Of a stretch of DNA of 5,064 bases, positions 1-5,027 are shown piece by piece; within the stretch, counting starts at the first letter, position 1, and each line of letters begins with the position of its first letter. The notes under the pieces are model-generated. The model made no database searches. It saw only the letters and a list, made by a program, of their open reading frames with translations, and had not been told where the DNA came from. Origin of the DNA: Planctomycetaceae bacterium (GTDB taxonomy: Bacteria; Planctomycetota; Planctomycetia; Isosphaerales; Isosphaeraceae); assembly GCA_019232645.1 (NCBI GenBank), contig JAFANO010000398.1, forward strand, positions 1 through 5,064. Reading direction: 5' to 3'. Made by a program: the position numbers and the translations under genes.

Positions 1-282
1 GTTGCAGCAGCAGACCATCATCCCGTTCATCATCATGCAGCAGGTGCACATGCCGCCGGCCATCATGGTGCAGAGGTTCTGCATCATGGTGCACGACACC
101 TTGTCCTCGCACGTGCAGGTGATCTTCATGCCACCGTTGCACTTCTCCATCTTCATGGTGCAGCGCGGGATCATCATCATGTTCATCCCGGGCGGCATCA
201 TGGTCGGGGCCCCCATCGTCCCCATGCCCATGCCCATGCCCGCGGTGCCCATCCCCATGCGCTCCATCATCATGCTGGTCAT
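1..282 (-). CDS. Met/Cys-rich tandem-repeat protein, putative metal binder (3' end outside window)
   Basis: Reading leftward from an ATG at 282, 94 codons stay open to the window edge, so the C-terminus is missing. The visible part has 29 Met (about 31%) and 12 Cys. Residues 1-37 are a low-complexity Met/Gly/Pro segment with a GMGMGMG run. Residues 41-63 and 64-86 are two 23-residue units with the same Cys spacing: Cys 41/48/56/58 and Cys 64/71/79/81, each opening with CTM and carrying a CTC. A CCC follows at 91-93. There is no signal peptide or membrane helix, so it is probably cytoplasmic. The start is supported by GGGAGGA at 287-293. Dense CxC, CC and Met clusters are known soft-metal ligands (Cu(I), Zn, Cd), so metal binding is inferred, not shown. 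I recall similar Met/Cys-rich hypothetical proteins from Planctomycetes but know no function for them. The plus strand over this stretch is also open, but its product is only the mirror of the Met codons (CAT-rich). Confidence 0.8.
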   Translation of the reverse strand, partial: MTSMMMERMGMGTAGMGMGMGTMGAPTMMPPGMNMMMIPRCTMKMEKCNGGMKITCTCEDKVSCTMMQNLCTMMAGGMCTCCMMMNGMMVCCCN

Positions 283-286
283 GATG

Positions 287-293
287 TCCTCCC
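287..293 (-). promoter_or_regulatory. Ribosome binding site of the Met/Cys-rich gene
   Basis: GGGAGGA on the minus strand lies 4 bases before the ATG at 282. It decides the start among several nearby Met codons (residues 1, 4, 5, 6 and 9), because only the first has a purine-rich site at a usable distance. Confidence 0.65.
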
Positions 294-359
294 TTTTTCG
301 ATGAGATCCTCGTTGTGGAGGGAGCCGAACCATCTCCGGCTGGTTATCCCCTGAGCCCT

Positions 360-387
360 ATCGTATCAGTCCGGACATCGTCTACAA
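360..387 (-). promoter_or_regulatory. Candidate sigma70-type promoter of the Met/Cys-rich gene, with UP-like element
   Basis: On the minus strand TTGTAG (382-387), a 16-base spacer and TACGAT (360-365) form a moderate -35/-10 pair. Transcription would start near 353, giving a leader of about 70 bases. Immediately upstream of the -35, positions 391-420 are almost pure A/T (3 G/C in 30), where an UP element for the RNA polymerase alpha subunit would lie. The -35 match is weak (TTG only); the position and the AT tract make it credible. Confidence 0.5.
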
Positions 388-418
388 GGTGAAATTTTAA
401 AAAATATAATGTTACTAT

Positions 419-461
419 TATCAGAAATTTCCTGATATTACCGGGAATGGTAATGATTACC
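419..461. promoter_or_regulatory. Two adjacent palindromes, candidate regulator-binding sites
   Basis: Positions 419-437 read TATCAGAAATTTCCTGATA, a 19-base palindrome with 8 of 9 pairs matching. Positions 449-461 read GGTAATGATTACC, a perfect 13-base palindrome. A third half-site ATTACC at 437-442 pairs with GGTAAT at 449-454, so three ATTACC/GGTAAT half-sites lie in 25 bases. They sit about 32-74 bases upstream of the candidate -35 of the Met/Cys-rich gene, a place suited to an activator or a looping repressor. Palindromes of this size usually bind dimeric regulators; which one cannot be told. Confidence 0.5.
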
Positions 462-739
462 TTGGTGGTGATGATTTGGTCGGAGCTCTCGGAATGGTCT
501 CGATCTAGACCCATCCTCCAAGATGGAACCACGACCTAATTTCCTAGTCCTCAAACAAGCGTATGGAGAGGCTCCCTGGAACATCACCCCTGTGTTTTCA
601 GCCTTTCGTAGAAGGCGTGCGCGAGGTGTGTGTGATTTTCGAGTGGGCGCTTCTCCTAATTCCGTCGTTTCTGTTTCTGCCTAGATTCATAGGCTCTGGA
701 CCACTGACAGCCTCATGTCAATCATCGAATTACGCTTGT

Positions 740-1200
740 TTAGGGACTAGGGGGAGGCGATCCGGAAGACATCCTCGATCGACAGGCGAGAGCGGTCCCT
801 CTGCGCCAGACCATGGCGACGTCGCCCTGGCGTTCGGCGACGCGGCCGACGATCGCCGCGGCGGACGCGCCTCCGTTCGTCCGTTCCTCGACCAGCCGAT
901 TGATCTGAGCCGGATCGATCGCGATCAGGAGCCCGCCCGTGGCCTGCGCGTCGAGCGCGAACTCGACGCCGGTGGGTTCGGCACCCGGCTCGATCCGGAG
1001 CCGGCCCTCGAGGAACTCGCGGTTCGACTCGCTGGCTCGGGTGTAATCACGGGAGATTGCCAGGGGACGCGCGCCCTCGATGATCGGCGGAGCTGCGACC
1101 TCGATCTCCACGGTCAGGCCAGCCCCCTCGGCCATCTCGGAGGCTGGCCGGCGGGGCCATAGCCGGTCACGTCGGTACTGACGGCCTGGGGTTCATCATT
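740..1200 (-). pseudogene. selD: selD relic: C-terminal part of selenide, water dikinase (selenophosphate synthetase)
   Basis: SelD makes selenophosphate from selenide and ATP for selenocysteine and selenouridine synthesis. Here only its C-terminal half can be read. From 1200 leftward one frame gives STDVTGYGPAGQ, matching the family's TDVTGFGLLGH. It shifts frame around 1135-1150; the second frame (1135-740) continues MAEGAGLTVEIE, then SNREFLEG (residues 37-44), DAQATGGLLIAI (62-73; family D(P/A)QTSGGLLIA) and AAIVGRV (93-99), the usual SelD order. The distance between the two frames is 65 bases, not a multiple of three. A stop (TGA at 1201-1203) lies just upstream of the first fragment, and the N-terminal half with the catalytic Cys/Sec and Lys and the ATP-binding domain is not found up to rmlC. 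The conserved H of GLLGH is Q and the S of QTSGG is T, consistent with drift. It could be the broken copy of a gene intact elsewhere. Assignment is from motif memory, not alignment. Confidence 0.72.
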
Positions 1201-1289
1201 TCAAAGGATGGAGGACAACTTCCATCGGAGGGCTCCGAGCCGATATCCAGGAACCGGTCGTCGCCGCGACGCGACTACTTCATCGACAT

Positions 1290-1295
1290 ATTATA
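1290..1295 (-). promoter_or_regulatory. Isolated consensus -10 hexamer (TATAAT) upstream of the selD relic
   Basis: The minus strand reads TATAAT, a perfect -10, in the 132-base gap between rmlC and the selD relic. The hexamer 17 bases upstream (CCTCGC, 1313-1318) is no -35, and there is no extended -10 TGn. It may be a remnant of a promoter for the broken gene or chance. Confidence 0.25.
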
Positions 1296-1332
1296 GCCAA
1301 TGGTCACGTGGGGCGAGGGCGAGGGAAGGGAC

Positions 1333-1890
1333 TCATCCTCGGTAGTCCGGCAACTCGTCGGGCGGGACCTCGCTCAGTAGCGGCGCGCGGCGGTCCTTTT
1401 CGGAGAGGAGCGGCTGTCCCGCCGGCCACTCGACGCCGATCCGGGGGTCGTCCCACCGCACCCCATGATCGGCCTCGGGCCGATAGACCTCGGTACATTT
1501 GTAGATCACCAGCGCGGTGTCGCTCGTCACACAGAAGCCGTGCGCGAATCCGGGAGGGACGTAGAGCTGGCGCTTGTTCCCGCTCGAGAGGGTGACCCCG
1601 ACCCAACGACCGAACGAGGGGGAACCCCGGCGGATGTCCACCGCGACGTCGAAGATCTCGCCTTGGAGCACGAACAGCAGCTTCCCCTGCGGGTAAGGCT
1701 CCTGGTAATGCAGGCCGCGCAGGACACCCTTGGCCGAGAACGAGACGTTGTCCTGGACGAAGGCGGAAGGCAACCCGGCCGCCCCGTAGCGGCCGTGGTT
1801 GTAGGTCTCCATAAAGAACCCCCGCTCATCGCCGAACACCTTGGGCTCGACGACGACGACCTCCGGAAGCGATGTCGGGATGATGTTCAT
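1333..1890 (-). CDS. rmlC: dTDP-4-dehydrorhamnose 3,5-epimerase (RmlC family)
   Basis: A 185-residue cupin enzyme, the usual length for RmlC. It converts dTDP-4-dehydro-6-deoxy-D-glucose to dTDP-4-dehydro-L-rhamnose, the third step of dTDP-L-rhamnose synthesis, in the cytoplasm. Visible hallmarks in order: FGDERGFFMETY (19-30), QDNVSFSAKGVLRGLHYQ (46-63) with the catalytic-type His61, the K70 of QGKLLFVLQGEIFDVAVD, VPPGFAHGF (111-119), the Tyr pair region YKCTEVY (130-136), RWDDP, and LLSEKD (161-166), whose Asp is probably the partner of His61. The frame stays open upstream of 1890 for about 165 codons, but that part is low-complexity and lies across the promoter, so ATG 1890 is chosen. No clear Shine-Dalgarno site is seen. 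rmlA, rmlB and rmlD are not nearby, so the rest of the pathway must lie elsewhere. Related 3-epimerases for other deoxysugars share the fold, so the exact sugar is less certain than the family. Confidence 0.93.
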   Translation of the reverse strand: MNIIPTSLPEVVVVEPKVFGDERGFFMETYNHGRYGAAGLPSAFVQDNVSFSAKGVLRGLHYQEPYPQGKLLFVLQGEIFDVAVDIRRGSPSFGRWVGVTLSSGNKRQLYVPPGFAHGFCVTSDTALVIYKCTEVYRPEADHGVRWDDPRIGVEWPAGQPLLSEKDRRAPLLSEVPPDELPDYRG

Positions 1891-1959
1891 GGCATTTGGT
1901 GGTGTTGCGAGGATTCCGGTACGGGACGTGCTCCGGCCCCGGCCCGCGTAAGGGCCGTT

Positions 1960-1988
1960 ATCATAGTCGAGTAACCCCGCGATGGCAA
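1960..1988 (-). promoter_or_regulatory. Promoter of rmlC
   Basis: On the minus strand TTGCCA (1983-1988), a 17-base spacer and TATGAT (1960-1965): five of six matches in both hexamers and ideal spacing. The start point would be near 1953, giving a leader of about 63 bases to the ATG at 1890. This is the best promoter in the window. Confidence 0.7.
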
Positions 1989-2032
1989 ACCGCGATTTCC
2001 GGACAGGCGGCTCCGCGGGCGCACGACAGACT

Positions 2033-2061
2033 TTGCATCGGAAAGCCCGCTCGCTTAGAAT
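2033..2061 (+). promoter_or_regulatory. Promoter of the gene at 2206
   Basis: TTGCAT (2033-2038), 17 bases, TAGAAT (2056-2061; five of six to consensus). Transcription would start near 2068, leaving a leader of about 138 bases that contains the GC palindrome at 2153-2181. The same CGCTTAGAAT-type -10 context recurs at 2650-2655. Confidence 0.6.
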
Positions 2062-2152
2062 CCCAGTCGTGCGCCCTTGTGACCATACCAAAGAGCCGAG
2101 GGGATTGCCCCCCGCTCCCGGCCCCCGCGGGTCCCCGCAAGTCGATTCGTCT

Positions 2153-2181
2153 CGGGCCCGTCGGGGCCCCGACCGGGCCCG
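2153..2181. repeat. Long GC palindrome in the leader of the gene at 2206
   Basis: The arms are 2153-2166 and 2167-2181. All 14 bases of the left arm pair with the right arm except for one bulged C at 2174. The core GTCGGGGCCCCGAC (2160-2173) is a perfect palindrome. In RNA it would form a very stable hairpin ending 24 bases before the start codon, so it could hinder or time translation, or attenuate transcription. No T run follows, so it is not a classical terminator. Confidence 0.55.
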
Positions 2182-2205
2182 GGTTCCGGGCCGTGACGGA
2201 CGACC

Positions 2206-2619
2206 ATGGACGAGCATCGGATCAAACTCCGGGGAGGCTGGCTCTGGGTCGATCGCGGGGCGGACGGCGACGACCTCCGGGTGACTCTGCCGATCGCCTG
2301 GCCCCCGGGACCGGCCGCGCGCGTCCGCCTGGTCCGTCCCTTCCGGAGGCCCCCGATCGACCCCGATCGCGAGGCCCTGGCCCTCCACCTGGAGGCGATC
2401 GACGGCCTGGTGGCCGCGCGACTCAACGATCGCGAGGTCGCCCGCCCCCCATCCGGGACCTCCTCCCTCTGGATCGCCCTGACCGGCCCCCTGCCCGAAC
2501 GGAACGTCCTGGTCCTCGACGCGGACCCTCCGCGCCCATCGGACGCCTCGGCCGCCGGATCTCCCTGGGGGGCGATCGCCCTGGTCATCCGGCCGGCCGA
2601 TCCCCCGGCCAGCGAGTGA
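2206..2619 (+). CDS. Small conserved-type protein, possible galactose-binding-like beta-sandwich
   Basis: A 137-residue soluble protein with no signal peptide or membrane segment. I cannot name it. Its pattern resembles the sugar-binding jelly-roll domain that accompanies glycoside hydrolases: an N-terminal strand KLRGGWLWV (7-15), RVRLVRPFRRPP (39-50), then a strand and turn ALALHLEAIDGLVAARLNDRE (57-77) where the family has a V.LNG turn, then LPERNVLVLDAD (96-107) like the family's L...N.L.v.v, and PWGAIALVIRP (120-130) at the end. The resemblance is of style, not identity, and a catalytic function is unlikely at this length. ATG 2206 follows the promoter and leader; no strong Shine-Dalgarno site is seen. 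The next gene starts 97 bases downstream with its own promoter, so this is probably a single-gene unit. That the reading is coding is supported by alternating strand-like hydrophobicity and a clean stop. The fold is a guess. Confidence 0.7.
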   Translation: MDEHRIKLRGGWLWVDRGADGDDLRVTLPIAWPPGPAARVRLVRPFRRPPIDPDREALALHLEAIDGLVAARLNDREVARPPSGTSSLWIALTGPLPERNVLVLDADPPRPSDASAAGSPWGAIALVIRPADPPASE

Positions 2620-2626
2620 GAGACGC

Positions 2627-2655
2627 TTGGCGGGATTGACCCATCGCTTTAGAAT
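2627..2655 (+). promoter_or_regulatory. Promoter of the membrane-protein gene
   Basis: TTGGCG (2627-2632), 17 bases, TAGAAT (2650-2655). Transcription would start near 2662. This decides the start of the next gene: the TTG at 2627 that opens the frame is the -35 itself and cannot be translated from this promoter, so ATG 2717 is preferred. Confidence 0.6.
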
Positions 2656-2716
2656 GGTCGCGTGTCGTCTTTCCCGCGCTCGGAGTTCACGCGCACGCGA
2701 TCGAGTTCAATCACCC

Positions 2717-3529
2717 ATGGACCTGGAACGCGAGAGACAGCGGCAGACCTATCAATTATGTCGATTGGGCTTCGCGATCCTCTCCTTGGCCCTGCTCCTC
2801 GCCTGCTTCAGCTCGCTCCTGTACCTGACCCCGTTCTTCGTCGGCCGAGGGCCGGTCGTCTGGTTCCGCCAGATGTCCTGGTCGCGCTGGATCGACGCCC
2901 CCATCGTCTGGGGGAGCCTGGTGGGGACGTATCTCCTCTGGGGCCGGTGGAGCGAGCCCGGCTGGCAGCGGCGGGCGGGCCTCCTGGTGCTCATGGGGCT
3001 GGTCGACGCGGTGCTCTGGTTCCTGGAGCACGGCGCCGACCTGGGGCTCCGGCTGAGCGAGGTCGGGCACGAATGGCTCCGCGTGGAGCTGGGCGAGGCG
3101 TTGGGCTGGGCGGAATTCGCCCTGATCGCGAGCCTGGCAGGCGACCTCATGTCCCACCTGGGGGTCGAGCAGGCCCCGACGGCGAGCAAGGCCACGCGAT
3201 CGCTCGCGACGAAGGGGGCGATCGTCTGGATGCTCTTCTTCTGCCAGCAGACCGACTGGAACGCCTGGCCCCTGAAGAATCACGGGATCAGCTCGGTGGA
3301 GGCGTGGCTCCTGCTGCTGGTCTCGAACATGATCTGGTCGATCACCCTGATCCAGGTGACCGCCCTCTCGATCGCGGCCGTGCGGCAGACCACCCGCGTC
3401 CTGGCGGAGATGGACCAGGAGGACCAAGAGCACGACCTGCTCAAATCCCCCTCCGAATCCCACCTCAACCTGATCGCCACGCATCGCCACGGGGACCCGG
3501 GCGGAGAGATGGACGAGCCGTCCTGGTGA
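2717..3529 (+). CDS. Multi-pass membrane protein of unknown function
   Basis: A 270-residue protein that I do not recognise. Hydrophobic stretches at about residues 17-41, 60-76, 86-104, 124-146, 165-178 and 196-222 suggest five or six membrane helices. The short N-terminus (MDLERERQRQ) is charged, and the C-terminal tail of about 45 residues is hydrophilic, with an acidic run (EMDQEDQEHD, 231-240) followed by a His-containing end (ATHRHGD). The N-terminus before helix 1 is basic overall, favouring a cytoplasmic N-terminus. There is no motif of a transporter, kinase or protease. Start: ATG 2717 rather than the TTG at 2627, which lies in the promoter; the 30 residues that would be added are Arg-rich and look untranslated. 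It converges on ispH with 72 bases between the stops and shares no obvious function with it. It is probably a conserved planctomycete membrane protein, which is a guess from style. Confidence 0.82.
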   Translation: MDLERERQRQTYQLCRLGFAILSLALLLACFSSLLYLTPFFVGRGPVVWFRQMSWSRWIDAPIVWGSLVGTYLLWGRWSEPGWQRRAGLLVLMGLVDAVLWFLEHGADLGLRLSEVGHEWLRVELGEALGWAEFALIASLAGDLMSHLGVEQAPTASKATRSLATKGAIVWMLFFCQQTDWNAWPLKNHGISSVEAWLLLLVSNMIWSITLIQVTALSIAAVRQTTRVLAEMDQEDQEHDLLKSPSESHLNLIATHRHGDPGGEMDEPSW

Positions 3530-3560
3530 CGCGTCCCCGCCCGGACTGAGGACGAAGGGA

Positions 3561-3585
3561 CTCCGGATCGGGCCCGGGGCCGGAG
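3561..3585. terminator. Possible bidirectional terminator between convergent genes
   Basis: CTCCGG (3561-3566) and CCGGAG (3580-3585) form a 6-bp stem around GC-rich sequence that itself contains a GGGCCC palindrome, in the 72-base gap between the membrane-protein stop and the ispH stop. There is no T tract on either strand, so intrinsic termination is uncertain. Confidence 0.3.
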
Positions 3586-3601
3586 GCGCGCCGGTGGCCG
3601 G

Positions 3602-4564
3602 TCAGCGGCCCTCGACGTCCGCGGGGGCCGAGGCGGGCTGGAGCTCGCGGAGCGACTTGGGCAGGGGGAAGTGGACGTTCTCCTCGCGGACCCACTCCTC
3701 CTGGATCGTCGCGCCGAAGGATCTCTGGAGGTAGGTGATGCACTCCTGCACGACGTCCTCGGGCGCGCTGGCGCCCGCGGTGATGAGGACGGTCTCCGCC
3801 CCCTGGAACCACCCCGGCCGGATCTCCGAGACGCCGTCGATCAGGTGCGACCGGGGGCCGAGCGACCGCGCGATCTCGGCCAGGCGCTTGCTGTTGGAGC
3901 TGTTCTGGCTGCCCAGGACGAGCACGACGTCGGACCGCGACGCCAGCACGCGGACGGCCTCCTGGCGGTTCTGGGTCGCGTAGCAGATGTCGTCCCTGGG
4001 CGGGTTGGCGATCCGGGGGAACTTCTTCCGGAGGGCGGCGATCACGACGTTGGCGTCGTCGACGCTCAGGGTCGTCTGGGTCAGGTAGGCGACCTTGTCT
4101 GGGTCGGGGACCTCGAGCCGTTCGACATCCTCGGCGGTCTCGACCAGGACCATGCAGTCGGGGGCCTCTCCCATGGTGCCGACGACCTCGTCGTGCCCCT
4201 CGTGGCCGATCAGGATGATCGTATACCCCTCGCGGGCGTACTTGACGGCCTCGAGGTGGACCTTGGTGACGAGCGGGCAGGTGGCGTCGATGGCGCGGAG
4301 CTTGCGCCGGCGGGCCTGTTCGCGGACCTGGGGCGCGACACCGTGGGCGCTGTAGAGCAGGGGGGCCCCTTCGGGGACCTCCTCGAGCGACTCGACGAAG
4401 ACGACCCCGCGGCGGAGGAACCGCTCGACAACATATTTGTTGTGCACGATCTCGTGATAGACGTAGACCGGGGCCCCGAAGAAGTCGAGCGCCTGCTCGA
4501 GGCTCTCGATCGCCATGTTGACCCCCGCGCAGAAGCCTCGGGGATTGGCCAAGATGATCTTCAT
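3602..4564 (-). CDS. ispH: 4-hydroxy-3-methylbut-2-enyl diphosphate reductase (IspH/LytB)
   Basis: IspH is the last enzyme of the MEP pathway. It reduces HMBPP to isopentenyl and dimethylallyl diphosphate in the cytoplasm with a [4Fe-4S] cluster. This 320-residue protein has the family's normal length and all expected landmarks: NPRGFCAGV with cluster Cys12, EIVHN with substrate-binding His41, SAHGVAP with His74, DATCPLV with Cys96, GHEGHDEVVGTMG with His124 and the proton-relay Glu126, TQTTLSVDD, DDICYATQNRQ with Cys194, GSQNSSNSKRL with the substrate-binding Ser/Asn set at about 221-225, and ITAGASAPE with Ser266. Thus all three cluster Cys and the active-site Glu are present and the enzyme should work. 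The start at 4564 is fixed by AGGAGGT 9 bases upstream and by MKIILANPRGFCAG matching the usual N-terminus. The tail after about 305 (LQPASAPADVEGR) is non-conserved. It is transcribed alone and converges with the membrane-protein gene. Confidence 0.97.
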   Translation of the reverse strand: MKIILANPRGFCAGVNMAIESLEQALDFFGAPVYVYHEIVHNKYVVERFLRRGVVFVESLEEVPEGAPLLYSAHGVAPQVREQARRRKLRAIDATCPLVTKVHLEAVKYAREGYTIILIGHEGHDEVVGTMGEAPDCMVLVETAEDVERLEVPDPDKVAYLTQTTLSVDDANVVIAALRKKFPRIANPPRDDICYATQNRQEAVRVLASRSDVVLVLGSQNSSNSKRLAEIARSLGPRSHLIDGVSEIRPGWFQGAETVLITAGASAPEDVVQECITYLQRSFGATIQEEWVREENVHFPLPKSLRELQPASAPADVEGR

Positions 4565-4573
4565 CGCGGGGAG

Positions 4574-4580
4574 ACCTCCT
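4574..4580 (-). promoter_or_regulatory. Strong Shine-Dalgarno site of ispH
   Basis: AGGAGGT on the minus strand, 9 bases before the ATG at 4564. It is the strongest ribosome binding site in the window; the plus-strand genes and rmlC have none as clear. Confidence 0.8.
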
Positions 4581-4608
4581 GAAAACGGCCCGTGTCGGGG
4601 ATGAAGTT

Positions 4609-4644
4609 ATCCTAAGCATTTCACCCCCGGAGGAGAAGGTGAAA
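4609..4644 (-). promoter_or_regulatory. Candidate ispH promoter overlapped by an inverted repeat
   Basis: On the minus strand TAGGAT (4609-4614) is a fair -10. The hexamer 17 bases upstream, TTCTCC (4632-4637), is a poor -35. An inverted repeat TTTCACC (4619-4625) / GGTGAAA (4638-4644) with a 12-base spacer spans the -35 region, where a bound protein would block or replace -35 contacts. The leader would be about 38 bases. A weak -35 with an overlapping dyad fits a regulated promoter, but this is inference. Confidence 0.4.
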
Positions 4645-4733
4645 GGGTGCCCCGCAAGGCTCATCCGGTCGGACCGATCGCGGTCGGCGCGCGGGCGCGG
4701 GGGACGCCGCCGCCACCACCTGTCGATGGAGGC

Positions 4734-4781
4734 GACGGATCCTTCCGGACGAGGGCCTTGGCCACTGCCCCTTGATCCGTC
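4734..4781. repeat. Nested hairpin, outer 8-bp arms
   Basis: GACGGATC (4734-4741) pairs perfectly with GATCCGTC (4774-4781). Inside, GAGGGC can pair with GCCCCTT (one bulge) around a CTTGGCCACT loop, giving an RNA-like two-stage stem. No riboswitch or RNA family is recognised. Confidence 0.45.
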
Positions 4782-4839
4782 ATCCCGGGCAAAGGAGCCG
4801 GTCAGTCGGTTGTCGAAACGACGAGGTAGGCATGGGTCG

Positions 4840-4892
4840 CTCCTCGGGATCCGAGGAGACCGGGCCGCCTCGCAAGGTCTCCCGAGGCGGCC
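4840..4892. repeat. Two adjacent GC-rich hairpins
   Basis: CTCCTCGG (4840-4847) / CCGAGGAG (4851-4858) has 8-bp arms and a 3-base loop. GGCCGCCTCG (4863-4872) / CGAGGCGGCC (4883-4892) has perfect 10-bp arms and a 10-base loop. Only four bases separate them. They could be a tandem terminator for a minus-strand gene entering from the right or part of a structured RNA. No T run follows on either strand. Confidence 0.5.
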
Positions 4893-4998
4893 GATCGCCG
4901 TGAGCTTCGCGCGGGGGAGATCAAGCGGCCATCACGAGCGGGTCTAGGTCTGGCGGAGGCCGGTGATCCGTATGGGCCCACCCGCCCGGGCTGTCGTC

Positions 4999-5027
4999 TT
5001 GCGGCCGGAAGTGGAGGGTGCTACGAT
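4999..5027 (+). promoter_or_regulatory. Promoter reading out of the right edge
   Basis: TTGCGG (4999-5004), 17 bases, TACGAT (5022-5027), the same architecture as the other promoters here. Transcription would start near 5034, so a plus-strand gene is expected just beyond the window, divergent from ispH. Confidence 0.5.

Larger units (their letters stand above)
283..739. other. Non-coding stretch between the Met/Cys-rich gene and the selD relic
   Basis: No convincing gene is seen in these 457 bases. Positions 391-460 are only about 24% G+C against the GC-rich surroundings and carry the promoter, UP-like tract and palindromes listed separately. A 62-codon open frame on the minus strand (344-532) spans the AT-rich control region, has no recognisable product and is not called. 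The right part (about 540-739) is of intermediate composition; I see only a small 5-bp inverted repeat (GCCTA 679-683, TAGGC 690-694) there. Confidence 0.6.
1891..2205. other. Divergent intergenic region between rmlC and the small beta-sandwich gene
   Basis: These 315 bases hold two back-to-back promoters (1960-1988 minus, 2033-2061 plus) about 45 bases apart, and a long GC palindrome at 2153-2181. I see no gene in it; the open frames here on both strands give Pro/Arg/Gly-rich nonsense. Confidence 0.65.

Noticed and set aside
2..304. Plus-strand 100-codon open frame over the Met-rich region
   Set aside because: It is the mirror of the CAT/ATG-rich minus-strand gene. Only the minus frame has a ribosome binding site, a promoter and a regular Cys repeat.
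344..532. Minus-strand 62-codon open frame
   Set aside because: It covers the AT-rich control region and the candidate promoter, with no recognisable product or ribosome binding site.
563..1162. Plus-strand 199-codon open frame
   Set aside because: It is antisense to the SelD relic and gives an Arg/Gly/Asp-rich product with no protein character.
1891..2388. N-terminal extension of the rmlC frame up to 2388
   Set aside because: The added residues are low-complexity and run across both promoters and the divergent gene. RmlC proteins begin at the equivalent of ATG 1890.
2636..2655. TTGACC (2636-2641) as -35 for TAGAAT
   Set aside because: The spacer would be only 8 bases; TTGGCG at 2627-2632 gives the proper 17.
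3465..4664. Minus-strand 399-codon open frame over ispH, and its plus-strand mirror 3671-4582
   Set aside because: Both are out-of-frame shadows of ispH in GC-rich DNA; the ispH frame carries all family motifs.
4734..4860. Riboswitch (cobalamin type suggested by GCCACTG and nearby GGTAGGC)
   Set aside because: The other conserved boxes of the cobalamin element are missing on both strands, and no B12-related gene follows.
4639..4947. Plus-strand 102-codon open frame
   Set aside because: Arg/Ser/Gly-rich composition, GTG start without a fitting site, and it runs through the three hairpins.
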